This document shows positions 1 to 6,804 of a stretch of DNA of 36,845 bases, piece after piece (the first letter of the stretch is position 1; every line of letters starts with the position of its first letter). Location of the stretch: assembly GCA_015068735.1 (NCBI GenBank), contig SVJW01000013.1:1-36845 (forward strand). Direction: 5' to 3'. The DNA is from Oscillospiraceae bacterium (GTDB lineage: Bacteria; Bacillota; Clostridia; UMGS1883). A program made the translations under genes and the position numbers. The notes under the pieces are model-generated. The model made no database searches, was not told the DNA's origin, and worked only from the letters and a program-made list of their open reading frames with translations.

Positions 1-77
1 GGTAATCTTGCTAACTTAATCATTGTGGATCAATGGTTTAATGTTAAAAACACTATAATAAAAGGAGAGATTTTAAA

Positions 78-1049
78 ATGAGTTTTATTACTGATCCCGC
101 AACAAAATTTGATTTCCAGCCTCATGAATTTGTTCCTTTTAAGGACAAGAAGGTTTGCGAATATGTTCGTAGCCTCAGTGGCAAGGATCTCGAAAAGAGA
201 GAAGATTGGTGGCATCCGGAGTTCAACGTAAAGGTTATGATGAACCCCCATCCCGTTCTTATTGCAACACTTTTTGAACGCCTTAAGGCAGCTTCTGAAG
301 CAGGCAAGAGCTTTACAATGATTCTCGGTAACCCCGAGCCTGATACATATATTCCTCTTGCACAGCTCATCAACTATTTCGGCGTTGACTGTAGCAAGGT
401 TCACCTTGTAGCAGAAGATGAATGGGCTGATGAAAACGGTAATATCGCTCCTATCACATACGAAGCAGGTTTTGCTCATTCTATGATTAAGTACCTTTAT
501 GGTCAGATTGATGAAAAGCTCCGTATGCCCATGGAAAATGTACATTTCCCCACAAATGCTAACATCAAGGATTATTCCAAGATTATTGACGATATCACAG
601 AGGGTACAGGTGCTGATATTGCATCTACATCTCCCGGTTGGGCAGGTCATATGGCATTCGTTGATCCTATTCCCGAATTCATCGGCAGCGGTGACATTGA
701 AGAATGGCTTAACCAGCCCGCTCAGATCGTAAAGCTTCATCCTATGACAATTATGCAGAACTCTCTTAACGGTACATTCGGTCAGTCTGGTGATATCGCA
801 AACGTTCCTCCCTGTGCAGCAACTATCGGACCTCTCGATGTAATGCGTGCTAAGGAAAGAATCGAAGTTCATGCACTTGCAACATGCGGTACATTCTCTT
901 CTTGGCAGAGAATGACAAGCCGTCTTTGCACACACGGTCCTATCACACCTTATCTTCCCAGCTCAATGCTTCAGACAAAGAAGACTCAGGTTTACATCAG
1001 TGAAGAACTTGCAGCTCCCTTTGAATGTTGGGAAAAGGTTGGTTATTAA
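78..1049 (+). CDS. NagB-family (glucosamine-6-phosphate deaminase-like) protein
   Basis: The 323-residue product has the layout of the NagB/glucosamine-6-phosphate isomerase family: a GNPEPDTY sugar-phosphate loop (residues 84-91), a DEW segment (114-116) where NagB has its DEY motif, GWAGHMAF (187-194), and LHP-x-T plus a GPIT-x-x-LPSS-x-LQ stretch (about 287-299). Known NagB enzymes convert glucosamine-6-phosphate to fructose-6-phosphate and ammonia in the cytosol. The catalytic D-G-H triplet of E. coli NagB (Asp141, His143) appears here as A189-G190-H191, and Glu148 as Asp196, so the substrate or reaction may differ. The start is supported by AAAGGAG 8-15 bases upstream. A TATAAT lies at 54-59 without a convincing -35. 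It looks monocistronic, ending at a strong terminator. Family assignment is good; activity is uncertain. Confidence 0.8.
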   Translation: MSFITDPATKFDFQPHEFVPFKDKKVCEYVRSLSGKDLEKREDWWHPEFNVKVMMNPHPVLIATLFERLKAASEAGKSFTMILGNPEPDTYIPLAQLINYFGVDCSKVHLVAEDEWADENGNIAPITYEAGFAHSMIKYLYGQIDEKLRMPMENVHFPTNANIKDYSKIIDDITEGTGADIASTSPGWAGHMAFVDPIPEFIGSGDIEEWLNQPAQIVKLHPMTIMQNSLNGTFGQSGDIANVPPCAATIGPLDVMRAKERIEVHALATCGTFSSWQRMTSRLCTHGPITPYLPSSMLQTKKTQVYISEELAAPFECWEKVGY

Positions 1050-1072
1050 TTCTGATATTAATAAGCACTATA

Positions 1073-1100
1073 AAACGGCAACCCATAAGGGTTGCCGTTT
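1073..1100 (+). terminator. Rho-independent terminator palindrome, copy 1
   Basis: Perfect 12-bp stem (1073-1084 with 1089-1100) around an ATAA loop, 23 bases after the NagB-like stop codon. The stem ends in TTT only. An identical 28-bp copy lies at 1375-1402. Confidence 0.75.
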
Positions 1101-1374
1101 CAGACTGTCGAAAAAGTCGGTCAACCGCAAGCAAACTTGAATTTTTAAAGTTTTTGTAAGGGCTTGCGATTTTCGACAATTCGGTAACAAGGCAACTTCT
1201 CATTCAATGAAAAAGATAGTTAAAGCCCTGAAAATCGCAGTTTTCAGGGCTTTTGCTTGCTTCCGTCCAAGTCAATCTCTACCGTACCCTCGTACGCCGA
1301 CGAGCTTGCCTTGAACAGATTTACCTTCCTTTTTCCTCGTCTGCCAGCGTGTCGATAGGTTTATCGACACGCTG
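1101..1374. repeat. Hairpin-rich non-coding repeat element, MITE-like candidate
   Basis: This 274-bp stretch has no plausible gene. It holds three large hairpins. The first is imperfect: 1106-1114 pairs with 1170-1178, 1126-1132 with 1162-1168, and 1133-1138 with 1148-1153. The second is AAAGCCCTGAAAA (1222-1234) with its complement at 1241-1253. The third is a perfect 13-bp stem at 1345-1357/1362-1374 with a 4-base loop. The two ends form an imperfect inverted repeat (about 10 of 13 positions match between 1101-1113 and the complement of 1362-1374). It is bounded by two identical copies of the terminator palindrome. This suggests a small non-autonomous insertion or a duplicated terminator array; mobility is inference. 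Confidence 0.5.
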
Positions 1375-1402
1375 AAACGGCAACCCATAAGGGTTGCCGT
1401 TT
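1375..1402. terminator. Terminator palindrome, copy 2
   Basis: Same 28-bp sequence as 1073-1100, here followed by a longer T run on the plus strand. It lies just beyond the minus-strand AraC-type gene, which it could also terminate. Confidence 0.6.
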
Positions 1403-1411
1403 TTTGTGTGA

Positions 1412-2290
1412 TTATGATCTTTCAAATTTTGAACGGATGCTTTTTGTATATTCTTTTGGAGTATGTCCTGTCATTCTTTTGAATAATCTGCTGAAATAAT
1501 GAATGGAGTTAAAACCGAGTTTTTCTGATATTTCAGTAACAGATAATTTGTTTTCACGAAGAAGTGCTTTTGCTTCTTTTACTTTTAATGAATTAATATA
1601 GTTTACCACAGTTGTTTTATATTCATTTTTAAAATCCTGACAAAGGGTTGTTTTGTTTGTACCGAAAATAAAGCAGATATTATCAAGCAATATTTTTTCT
1701 GTATAGTTTTCGGTTATGTACTGATGTATCGCTTCAATGCGGCTTTGTTCATGAACCTCGTTCTTTGATGAATGCTGAGAGGCTGCATTGCCTCTTATAA
1801 TAGATATAAGAAAAGCTTCCAACTTTAACTTAATCATCTGGTCAGCACCAAACGGAAATTCTTCACGCTTTATCATATCGGGAATATTTGGTAAGTCAAA
1901 TGGGGGAGTGTATACGCTGGTTCCTTCTTTCATAATATCTGCCAACATTTTCTTTTGCTCAGTGCTGAGCGTGAAAGGTTTTTTTGAAAAACTCTCCAAC
2001 TGAGGGCAAAGACATTCAAAACCTATAATAATAACATTTGGTGCAATGTTTTGTTTGCAACTTAAAGAATGCATCTCATTGGGACGGTGAATGATAACCT
2101 GATTGTCAGAAAGCTCGCCTTTGTAATTATCCGCATTTACGGTAACAGACCCCCTGTCAACATAAAGTAACTCACAAAAATCGTGGGAGTCATCAACTGT
2201 ATGATATTCGTTTATAAATTCAAAATAATGTAGGTTTGCCATTCTTGAAACTGTTACAGGAGTTATAAAGTCCTTTAATAAATATTTCAT
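1412..2290 (-). CDS. AraC-family transcriptional regulator
   Basis: The 292-residue protein has an N-terminal cupin-like sensing region (about residues 20-95, with HDFCELLYVDRG and HRPNEMHSL as in AraC effector domains) and a C-terminal double helix-turn-helix (about 185-287). The second HTH is the typical VTEISEKLGFNSIHYFSRLFK followed by TGHTPKEY. Such proteins bind DNA as activators, often of sugar or stress genes; the effector is unknown. I chose the ATG at 2290 because AGGTGAT lies 4-10 bases before it; an upstream in-frame ATG at 2362 lies at the promoter. It is divergent from the SOS-controlled LysM gene and has a perfect consensus promoter. Confidence 0.88.
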   Translation of the reverse strand: MKYLLKDFITPVTVSRMANLHYFEFINEYHTVDDSHDFCELLYVDRGSVTVNADNYKGELSDNQVIIHRPNEMHSLSCKQNIAPNVIIIGFECLCPQLESFSKKPFTLSTEQKKMLADIMKEGTSVYTPPFDLPNIPDMIKREEFPFGADQMIKLKLEAFLISIIRGNAASQHSSKNEVHEQSRIEAIHQYITENYTEKILLDNICFIFGTNKTTLCQDFKNEYKTTVVNYINSLKVKEAKALLRENKLSVTEISEKLGFNSIHYFSRLFKRMTGHTPKEYTKSIRSKFERS

Positions 2291-2333
2291 ATAATCACCT
2301 TTGTACAATGGTTCGCAGATTAAATATAATTCG

Positions 2334-2362
2334 ATTATACAAAAAAATGCGAAAAATGTCAA
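2334..2362 (-). promoter_or_regulatory. Perfect sigma-A promoter for the AraC-type gene
   Basis: Read on the minus strand: TTGACA (2362-2357), 17-bp spacer, TATAAT (2339-2334). It matches the vegetative consensus at all 12 positions, with the start codon about 40 bases downstream. Confidence 0.8.
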
Positions 2363-2371
2363 TAAAATCAG

Positions 2372-2394
2372 TTTTTTGAAAAATTTTCAAAAAA
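2372..2394. promoter_or_regulatory. 23-bp palindrome between divergent promoters
   Basis: Perfect inverted repeat TTTTTTGAAAA / TTTTCAAAAAA around a central A. It lies between the minus-strand promoter (2334-2362) and the plus-strand promoter (2399-2427). It could be an operator, perhaps for the adjacent AraC-type protein, or only an AT-rich structure. Confidence 0.4.
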
Positions 2395-2398
2395 AGTA

Positions 2399-2453
2399 TT
2401 GACAGCGAACAAATGTTCTGCTATATTATAATCAGAAAGCGAACAAATGTTTG
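2399..2453 (+). promoter_or_regulatory. SOS promoter with two LexA boxes
   Basis: Promoter TTGACA (2399-2404), 17-bp spacer, TATATT (2422-2427). One LexA-type box, CGAACAAATGTTCT (2406-2419), fills the spacer. A second, CGAACAAATGTTTG (2440-2453), sits just downstream of the -10. The Bacillus LexA consensus is CGAACRNRYGTTYG: box 2 matches fully and box 1 at 13 of 14 positions. Binding at either would block RNA polymerase, so tight LexA repression is expected. Confidence 0.85.
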
Positions 2454-2465
2454 GAGGTTTAATAT

Positions 2466-2789
2466 ATGAAAACAAGCAGTAAACTCAGAAGATTGCAGAG
2501 AATAAGGAAACTTCGTCGTCAGAGAAGGGTGTTTTTCTTAGTATTGACACTTGTTCTTACCCTGATGGCATCTTCTGTATTTTCAAGTTCCGGAAATGAT
2601 AATGAAAAATATATCATAGTTTCCGTGACAGTACAACCAGGTGATACATTATGGTCTATAGCAAAAGAATATAAACCCGACGGGAAAGATTTACGTGAGT
2701 TTGTATATGAAATAGCTGATAATAACGGTATTGATGATTGTAATATCTATTGCGGACAAACCATATATGTTCCGGTTGAAGCCGATTAA
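2466..2789 (+). CDS. yneA: SOS-induced LysM protein, YneA-like division inhibitor
   Basis: The 107-residue protein has a very basic N-terminus (residues 7-21), one membrane segment or uncleaved signal (about 22-42), and a single LysM domain (about 52-105: VQPGDTLWSIAKEY ... NIYCGQTIYVP), which binds peptidoglycan. This is the architecture and size of B. subtilis YneA, which delays cell division during DNA damage. Two LexA boxes directly upstream strongly support the role. In Bacillus, yneA lies next to lexA; here the divergent neighbour is an AraC-type regulator and no lexA is in view. TTTGGAGG gives the ribosome site and overlaps the second LexA box. Orthology is inferred from architecture and regulation. 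Confidence 0.82.
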   Translation: MKTSSKLRRLQRIRKLRRQRRVFFLVLTLVLTLMASSVFSSSGNDNEKYIIVSVTVQPGDTLWSIAKEYKPDGKDLREFVYEIADNNGIDDCNIYCGQTIYVPVEAD

Positions 2790-2834
2790 ATTTAAGAAGT
2801 GGTTTTCGTATAGAGAAACCACTTCTTAAATTTT
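2788..2834 (+). terminator. Rho-independent terminator after the LysM gene
   Basis: 18-bp perfect stem (2788-2805 with 2816-2833) overlapping the stop codon, followed by a short T run. Confidence 0.8.
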
Positions 2835-2837
2835 GCA

Positions 2838-2866
2838 TTGCTATTTTACCTCTCTTTTGTTATAAT
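2838..2866 (+). promoter_or_regulatory. Promoter of the AAC(3)-like gene
   Basis: TTGCTA (2838-2843), 17-bp spacer, TATAAT (2861-2866). A 7-bp inverted repeat, CCTCTCT (2849-2855) and AGAGAGG (2876-2882), flanks the -10; its right arm is also the ribosome site of the gene. Confidence 0.6.
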
Positions 2867-2892
2867 GTTTGGTATAGAGAGGAAAATGTGTA

Positions 2893-3690
2893 ATGTTTTC
2901 AATAACTGAATTAAAAGAACAGCTTAAAAAATTTTGCAAGCAAGACGGCAAAGTTGTAATTGTCCATTCATCACTAAGAGCAATCGGTGCAGTAGAAGGC
3001 GGAGGAGAGGCACTTCTTTCGCTCCTTATTGAATATTTCACAAAAAACGATGGATTGCTTTGTATACCATCACATACCTGGATTTCGATGAAACTGGATT
3101 TAAGAAATTATGACAGCTGTCTTGGTATTCTTTCTTCTATTGCCGCAAGCCACCCTTTGGGAACGCGTAGTTTGCATCCTACACACTCTATGGTTGTTTT
3201 CGGAGAAAAAAACAGGGTAGAGAAATTTATAGAAAATGAAAGATTTGCAGATACTCCAACAAATCCCAGCGGTTGTTACGGCAATATTATTGCAGAAGAT
3301 GGATATGTCCTTCTCCTGGGAGTAGATCATACGAAAAATACATTGATTCATTGCATTGAAGAGATGTTAAACGTTCCCGGCAGGCTGACAACAGACCAAA
3401 TAGAGACAACAATAATATCCAAAAGCGGAGAAGAAGTAAAAAGAAAACTCTTTTGGTTTGATGAAAGTGAAATTCCGGATGTTTCTCTGCATTTTGGAAA
3501 ATTTGAACCTGCATTCAGGTACTATGACTGCATTTGTGACGGCGTTTTGGGTAATGCACCCTCGCAATTTTGCAGTGCTAAAAAAATGAAAGAGGTAATT
3601 GAACTTATATACAAAAATGCCAATGGACAGGAACTTCTGGCGGACAATCTGCCGCTTGAACCTGAACTTTATAAAATAAAGGAGCTTTAA
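2893..3690 (+). CDS. AAC(3)-family N-acetyltransferase
   Basis: The 265-residue product matches the aminoglycoside 3-N-acetyltransferase (Antibiotic_NAT) fold family. It has VIVHSSLRAIGAVEGGG (residues 23-38), CIPSHTW (57-63), the conserved LGTRSLHPTHSMVVFG (89-104) with the family's active-site His, and a TPTNPSGCYGN loop. Known members transfer acetyl from acetyl-CoA to the 3-amino group of deoxystreptamine antibiotics, but many chromosomal relatives have other or unknown substrates, so resistance should not be assumed. It has its own promoter and is translationally linked to the Cys-rich small gene starting two bases after its stop. Length is normal for the family. Confidence 0.85.
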   Translation: MFSITELKEQLKKFCKQDGKVVIVHSSLRAIGAVEGGGEALLSLLIEYFTKNDGLLCIPSHTWISMKLDLRNYDSCLGILSSIAASHPLGTRSLHPTHSMVVFGEKNRVEKFIENERFADTPTNPSGCYGNIIAEDGYVLLLGVDHTKNTLIHCIEEMLNVPGRLTTDQIETTIISKSGEEVKRKLFWFDESEIPDVSLHFGKFEPAFRYYDCICDGVLGNAPSQFCSAKKMKEVIELIYKNANGQELLADNLPLEPELYKIKEL

Positions 3691-3691
3691 A

Positions 3692-3859
3692 ATGAACGAA
3701 AAATGTGTGCTTGATGAAAATAAAATATGTAACAATTGCGGAGAATGTGATGAATGCGATTTAACTCCCGGCAAAAAGTGTGATAACTGCGGTAAATGTA
3801 TCGGGCTTGATGCTGACAGTCGTGCAATAGAAATAGAAGATGTGATTCTTAAAAATTGA
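3692..3859 (+). CDS. 55-residue Cys-rich (CxxCGxCxxC) protein
   Basis: The frame opens with ATG at 3692, one base past the acetyltransferase stop, with AAAGGAG 6-12 bases upstream. The 55-residue product holds ten-residue Cys clusters: CNNCGECDECD (residues 13-23), then CDNCGKC (30-36), seven of its eight cysteines. The tail is acidic (AIEIEDVIL). The spacing suggests binding of a metal or Fe-S cluster, but it fits no family I can name with certainty. Gene overlap with the ribosome site and a shared terminator put it in one transcript with the AAC(3)-like gene, so a joint role is plausible. Confidence 0.75.
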   Translation: MNEKCVLDENKICNNCGECDECDLTPGKKCDNCGKCIGLDADSRAIEIEDVILKN

Positions 3860-3864
3860 TTTTT

Positions 3865-3905
3865 ATTGAAAAGACGGTTTATATGACCGTCTTTTCAATA
3901 TTTTG
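3865..3905 (+). terminator. Rho-independent terminator
   Basis: 14-bp perfect stem (3865-3878 with 3886-3899), then a T-rich run. It ends the acetyltransferase/Cys-rich unit. Confidence 0.85.
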
Positions 3906-3925
3906 TGTTTTCTGACCGAATTTTA

Positions 3926-3969
3926 TTGCGTAACCGCTAATTGTGTGGTATAATGTATCTTGATATAAT
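3926..3969 (+). promoter_or_regulatory. Tandem promoters of the glycosyltransferase-ruvCAB operon
   Basis: Two overlapping candidates: TTGCGT (3926-3931), 17 bp, TATAAT (3949-3954); and TTGTGT (3941-3946), 17 bp, TATAAT (3964-3969). Both have a perfect -10 and lie 19-34 bases before the first start codon. Confidence 0.6.
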
Positions 3970-3987
3970 GTGTTTTGAGGTGTCGTT

Positions 3988-4713
3988 ATGGAAACTGTAA
4001 ATATTTTAGGAGTTCATGTAAATAAATACACTATGCAGGAGGCTGTAGCTAAAGCTTCAGAAATGATTGAAACTGACGGGCTTAGTATGATATTCACACC
4101 TAATTCGGAAATAATACTTTATGCGTCAAACAATCCGGAATTTACTGATGTGATTAACAGCGCAGATATGGTAATTCCTGACGGTATCGGTGTTGTTTAC
4201 GGAGCTAAAATTCTTAAGAACCCTATTAAGGAAAGAGTTGCGGGATACGACTTGGTTTGTAATCTTTTCCCGATTATGGCTGAAAAGGGGCAATCGGTTT
4301 ATCTTTTAGGCGCAAAACCCGGTGTAGCGGAAAAAGCGGCAGAAACTCTTCTTGAAAAACATCCCGGCCTTGTTATAGCAGGAACACACGACGGATATTT
4401 TAAAGACGATGAAGAAGTAATTGCCGATATAAATAAATGTGCTCCTGACTTTCTTATGGTTTGTTTAGGTTTTCCAAAACAGGAGAACTGGATATACAAT
4501 AACCGTGAAAAACTCAATGCAAAACTTGCAATCGGTGCAGGCGGTTGTCTTGATGTATTTGCAGGAACAGTACAGCGTGCCCCTGAGTTTTACTGTAAGC
4601 ATGGTATAGAATGGCTTTACAGACTGGTGAAACAACCCTCCAGATTTGTAAGAATGCTGGCACTTCCTAAATTTGGATTAAAGGTACTTTTTAAAGGCAG
4701 AAAATATAAATAA
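3988..4713 (+). CDS. WecG/TagA/CpsF-family glycosyltransferase
   Basis: The 241-residue protein is a GT26-family transferase. Motifs in order: TPNSE (37-41), PDGIG (64-68) with the proposed catalytic Asp65, GFPKQE (161-166), GAGGCLDVFAG (183-193) and the C-terminal APEFYCKHGIEWLYRLVKQPSR region (198-219) that mediates membrane association in the family. TagA/TarA adds N-acetylmannosamine to undecaprenyl-PP-GlcNAc at the start of wall teichoic acid linkage; WecG does a related step in Gram-negatives. The exact acceptor here is unknown because no other teichoic-acid gene is nearby. It is the first gene of a long co-directional run ending with ruvB. Confidence 0.9.
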   Translation: METVNILGVHVNKYTMQEAVAKASEMIETDGLSMIFTPNSEIILYASNNPEFTDVINSADMVIPDGIGVVYGAKILKNPIKERVAGYDLVCNLFPIMAEKGQSVYLLGAKPGVAEKAAETLLEKHPGLVIAGTHDGYFKDDEEVIADINKCAPDFLMVCLGFPKQENWIYNNREKLNAKLAIGAGGCLDVFAGTVQRAPEFYCKHGIEWLYRLVKQPSRFVRMLALPKFGLKVLFKGRKYK

Positions 4714-4728
4714 TTTGAAGGTGTTTAA

Positions 4729-5616
4729 ATGCTCGAATTCAGAGATATAAACGCAAATGATTTTGAAAAATTTAATAAATACAGAGTTTCTGACGTTACA
4801 AACGCTTCCGAAGGTGCGTTCGCAACAATGTTTATCTGGAACAGGTACTATAACTTACAGATAGCAGAAAACGGAGAATTCCTTTTCCTTCGTTTTAATA
4901 TAAAAAATAAACTTCCCTCTTACTTTTTCCCGATAGGAAGCGGAAATCTTGAAAAAGCAATAGAGGAGCTTTCGGAATACGCTTCCTCCAAAGGGGAGAA
5001 GTTAGCTTTCAGATTAGTATCTCGTAAAAATGCGGGAAGACTTAAAGAAATATATGGCAAGCGTTTTGCCTTTACGGAAGACAGGGATTGCTTTGATTAT
5101 GTGTATTTGACGGAGAAAATGATGTCTCTTTCCGGTAAGAAGCTTCATTCAAAAAGAAATCACCTGAATTACTTTTTAGATAATTTCAACTATGAATATG
5201 TGGAAGTTACCGAGCCTGCCTTTTTGAACGAATGTGCACAAAAGGCATATGAATGGGTAAATGCAAAAACAAAAAATAAAAATCCTTTTGAAATGGGCGC
5301 AATGGAAAGTTATTTCAGGTATTATTTCCGTTTTAATCAAAAAGGTGCTGCAATCAAGGTTGACGGGAACATAGTAGCAATGTCTTTCGGCGAAAAGCTA
5401 AACGACGATATGGCTCTTATTCAGGTTGAGCTTGCTGATGACAGCTACCGTGGAAGCTATCAGGCAATAAACAAGTTTTTCTGTGAAAACGCATGGAAAG
5501 ATTTAAAATATGTTAACCGTGAAGAGGATATGGGAATTGAGGGATTAAGACGTGCAAAGGAAAGCTATCAGCCCGAGTTCCTTGTTGAGAAATTCTATAT
5601 AGAGGAGAGGATATAA
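4729..5616 (+). CDS. DUF2156 (phosphatidylglycerol lysyltransferase C-like) protein
   Basis: The 295-residue protein matches the DUF2156 / LPG synthase C-terminal GNAT-like family: the N-terminal FRDINANDFEKFNKY segment, then LSGKKLHSKRNHLNYF (about residues 134-149) and a QVELADDSYRGSYQAINKFF acyl-transfer-type core. In larger relatives (MprF) this domain uses aminoacyl-tRNA to modify lipids, but free-standing members like this one have no membrane segments and no settled function. It starts 15 bases after the glycosyltransferase and its stop codon touches the next start, so it is inside the operon. Confidence 0.85.
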   Translation: MLEFRDINANDFEKFNKYRVSDVTNASEGAFATMFIWNRYYNLQIAENGEFLFLRFNIKNKLPSYFFPIGSGNLEKAIEELSEYASSKGEKLAFRLVSRKNAGRLKEIYGKRFAFTEDRDCFDYVYLTEKMMSLSGKKLHSKRNHLNYFLDNFNYEYVEVTEPAFLNECAQKAYEWVNAKTKNKNPFEMGAMESYFRYYFRFNQKGAAIKVDGNIVAMSFGEKLNDDMALIQVELADDSYRGSYQAINKFFCENAWKDLKYVNREEDMGIEGLRRAKESYQPEFLVEKFYIEERI

Positions 5617-6153
5617 ATGGTATATATGTTTTTAGCTGATGGGTTTGAAGAAGTAGAGGCACTTGCTCCTCTTGATATTCTTCGCCGCGCAGGTGTAGAG
5701 GTTGTTACCCTCGGAGTTACGGGTGAGTATATAACAGGTGCACACAATATTATGGTAAAAGCGGATAAGCCCCTTTCTTCTGCTATAAAGGAAAATATAG
5801 ATGCAGTTATTCTCCCCGGCGGACTTGGTGGTACTAACAATATGGATGCAAGTGACGAAGTAAAGTCGCTGGTACAGTATGCAGCAGATAATAATAAACT
5901 TGTATGTGCAATCTGTGCAGCGCCCTCAATTCTTGGAAAAATGGGGCTTCTTGCGGGTAAAGAAGCTACTTGCTATCCCGGATTTGAAGACACATTTACA
6001 GGTGGTAAATATATAAAACAGTCGGTTGTAAAGTGCAATAACTTTATAACCTCCGACGGTATGGGAAGTGCCTATAAATTTGGCTTTGAAATCACCGCAG
6101 CACTTTGCGGAAACGAAGTCGCTGAAAAAATAAAAGAACAGATACAATATTGA
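5617..6153 (+). CDS. DJ-1/PfpI-family protein
   Basis: The 178-residue protein is a single-domain DJ-1 superfamily member. It has DGFEEVEAL (residues 8-16) with the conserved Glu14, AVILPGGLGG (63-72), and the nucleophile elbow CAICAAPSIL (97-106) with Cys100 at the position of DJ-1 Cys106. Relatives are proposed deglycases/glyoxalases or redox sensors; the biochemical role is disputed. The ATG directly follows the TAA of the DUF2156 gene, with GAGGAGAGG inside that gene as ribosome site, so the two are translationally coupled. Confidence 0.9.
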   Translation: MVYMFLADGFEEVEALAPLDILRRAGVEVVTLGVTGEYITGAHNIMVKADKPLSSAIKENIDAVILPGGLGGTNNMDASDEVKSLVQYAADNNKLVCAICAAPSILGKMGLLAGKEATCYPGFEDTFTGGKYIKQSVVKCNNFITSDGMGSAYKFGFEITAALCGNEVAEKIKEQIQY

Positions 6154-6161
6154 GGAATAGT

Positions 6162-6791
6162 ATGGAACAGAATTTTTTGGATGAGCTTATTCCCGACAGA
6201 GGGGAATTTCTCACAGAATTAAGACGGAAATCAGCACTTGAAGAAAGTTATGCTCCCATCGTACAAAAGTCTACCGAGCAACTTATAGTAACTTTGCTTA
6301 AACTCATAAAGCCCAAAAGAGTGTTAGAGGTTGGAACTGCAGTAGGTTACAGTGCTATTCTTATGGCAGACAATCTTCCTGATGACAGCACAATCGTTAC
6401 AATAGAGCGGTACAAAAAACACGCGGATATTGCAGTTGACAACGTGTTTGCATCAGGCTATGAAAAGAAAATAAAGGTAGTTGAAGGTGAAGCAGCAGAG
6501 GTACTTCATTGGCTTGACGGAAGTTTTGATTTTATTTTTCTTGACGCAGCTAAAGGTCAGTATATAGAATTCCTTCCCGATATTCTTAGACTTTTGAAAC
6601 CCGGCGGAGTGCTTCTTTCCGATAACATCCTTTATCATGGAATGGTGGAGGACGAGGAAAAGGTTGAACGCAGGAAAATAACAATAGTGAAAAGGCTTCA
6701 TATGTATCTTGAGGAAATAATGTCAAATAAGCAGCTGACAACCTCAATTATTCCTATTGGCGATGGTGTTGCCTTATCAGTAAAAAAGTGA
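6162..6791 (+). CDS. trmR: O-methyltransferase, TrmR-like (tRNA ho5U34)
   Basis: The 209-residue class I SAM methyltransferase has motif I VLEVGTAVGYS (54-64), FLDAAKGQY (126-134) with the metal/catalytic Asp128, and SDNILYHG (153-160). It resembles the COMT-like YrrM/TrmR group. In B. subtilis, TrmR methylates 5-hydroxyuridine at tRNA position 34 to 5-methoxyuridine, and its gene lies next to U32-family trhP genes that make the hydroxyl. The same adjacency here (U32 gene 13 bases downstream) supports that role over a general catechol methyltransferase. I chose ATG 6162 with GAGG 6 bases before; an in-frame TTG at 6150 overlaps the previous stop. Confidence 0.8.
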   Translation: MEQNFLDELIPDRGEFLTELRRKSALEESYAPIVQKSTEQLIVTLLKLIKPKRVLEVGTAVGYSAILMADNLPDDSTIVTIERYKKHADIAVDNVFASGYEKKIKVVEGEAAEVLHWLDGSFDFIFLDAAKGQYIEFLPDILRLLKPGGVLLSDNILYHGMVEDEEKVERRKITIVKRLHMYLEEIMSNKQLTTSIIPIGDGVALSVKK

Positions 6792-6804
6792 AGGGACAGT
6801 AACT

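Noticed and set aside
30..935. Long minus-strand open frame (301 codons) opposite the NagB-like gene
   Set aside because: It overlaps a clear family member on the plus strand, has Cys/Ile-rich composition with no recognisable motif, and no ribosome site.
1101..1374. CRISPR array or tRNA in the repeat region
   Set aside because: The repeats are two palindromes and single hairpins, not regular direct repeats with spacers, and no cloverleaf can be drawn.
2893..3690. Clinical aminoglycoside-resistance gene
   Set aside because: The fold family fits, but the setting is chromosomal with no mobile element or other resistance gene; substrate cannot be inferred.
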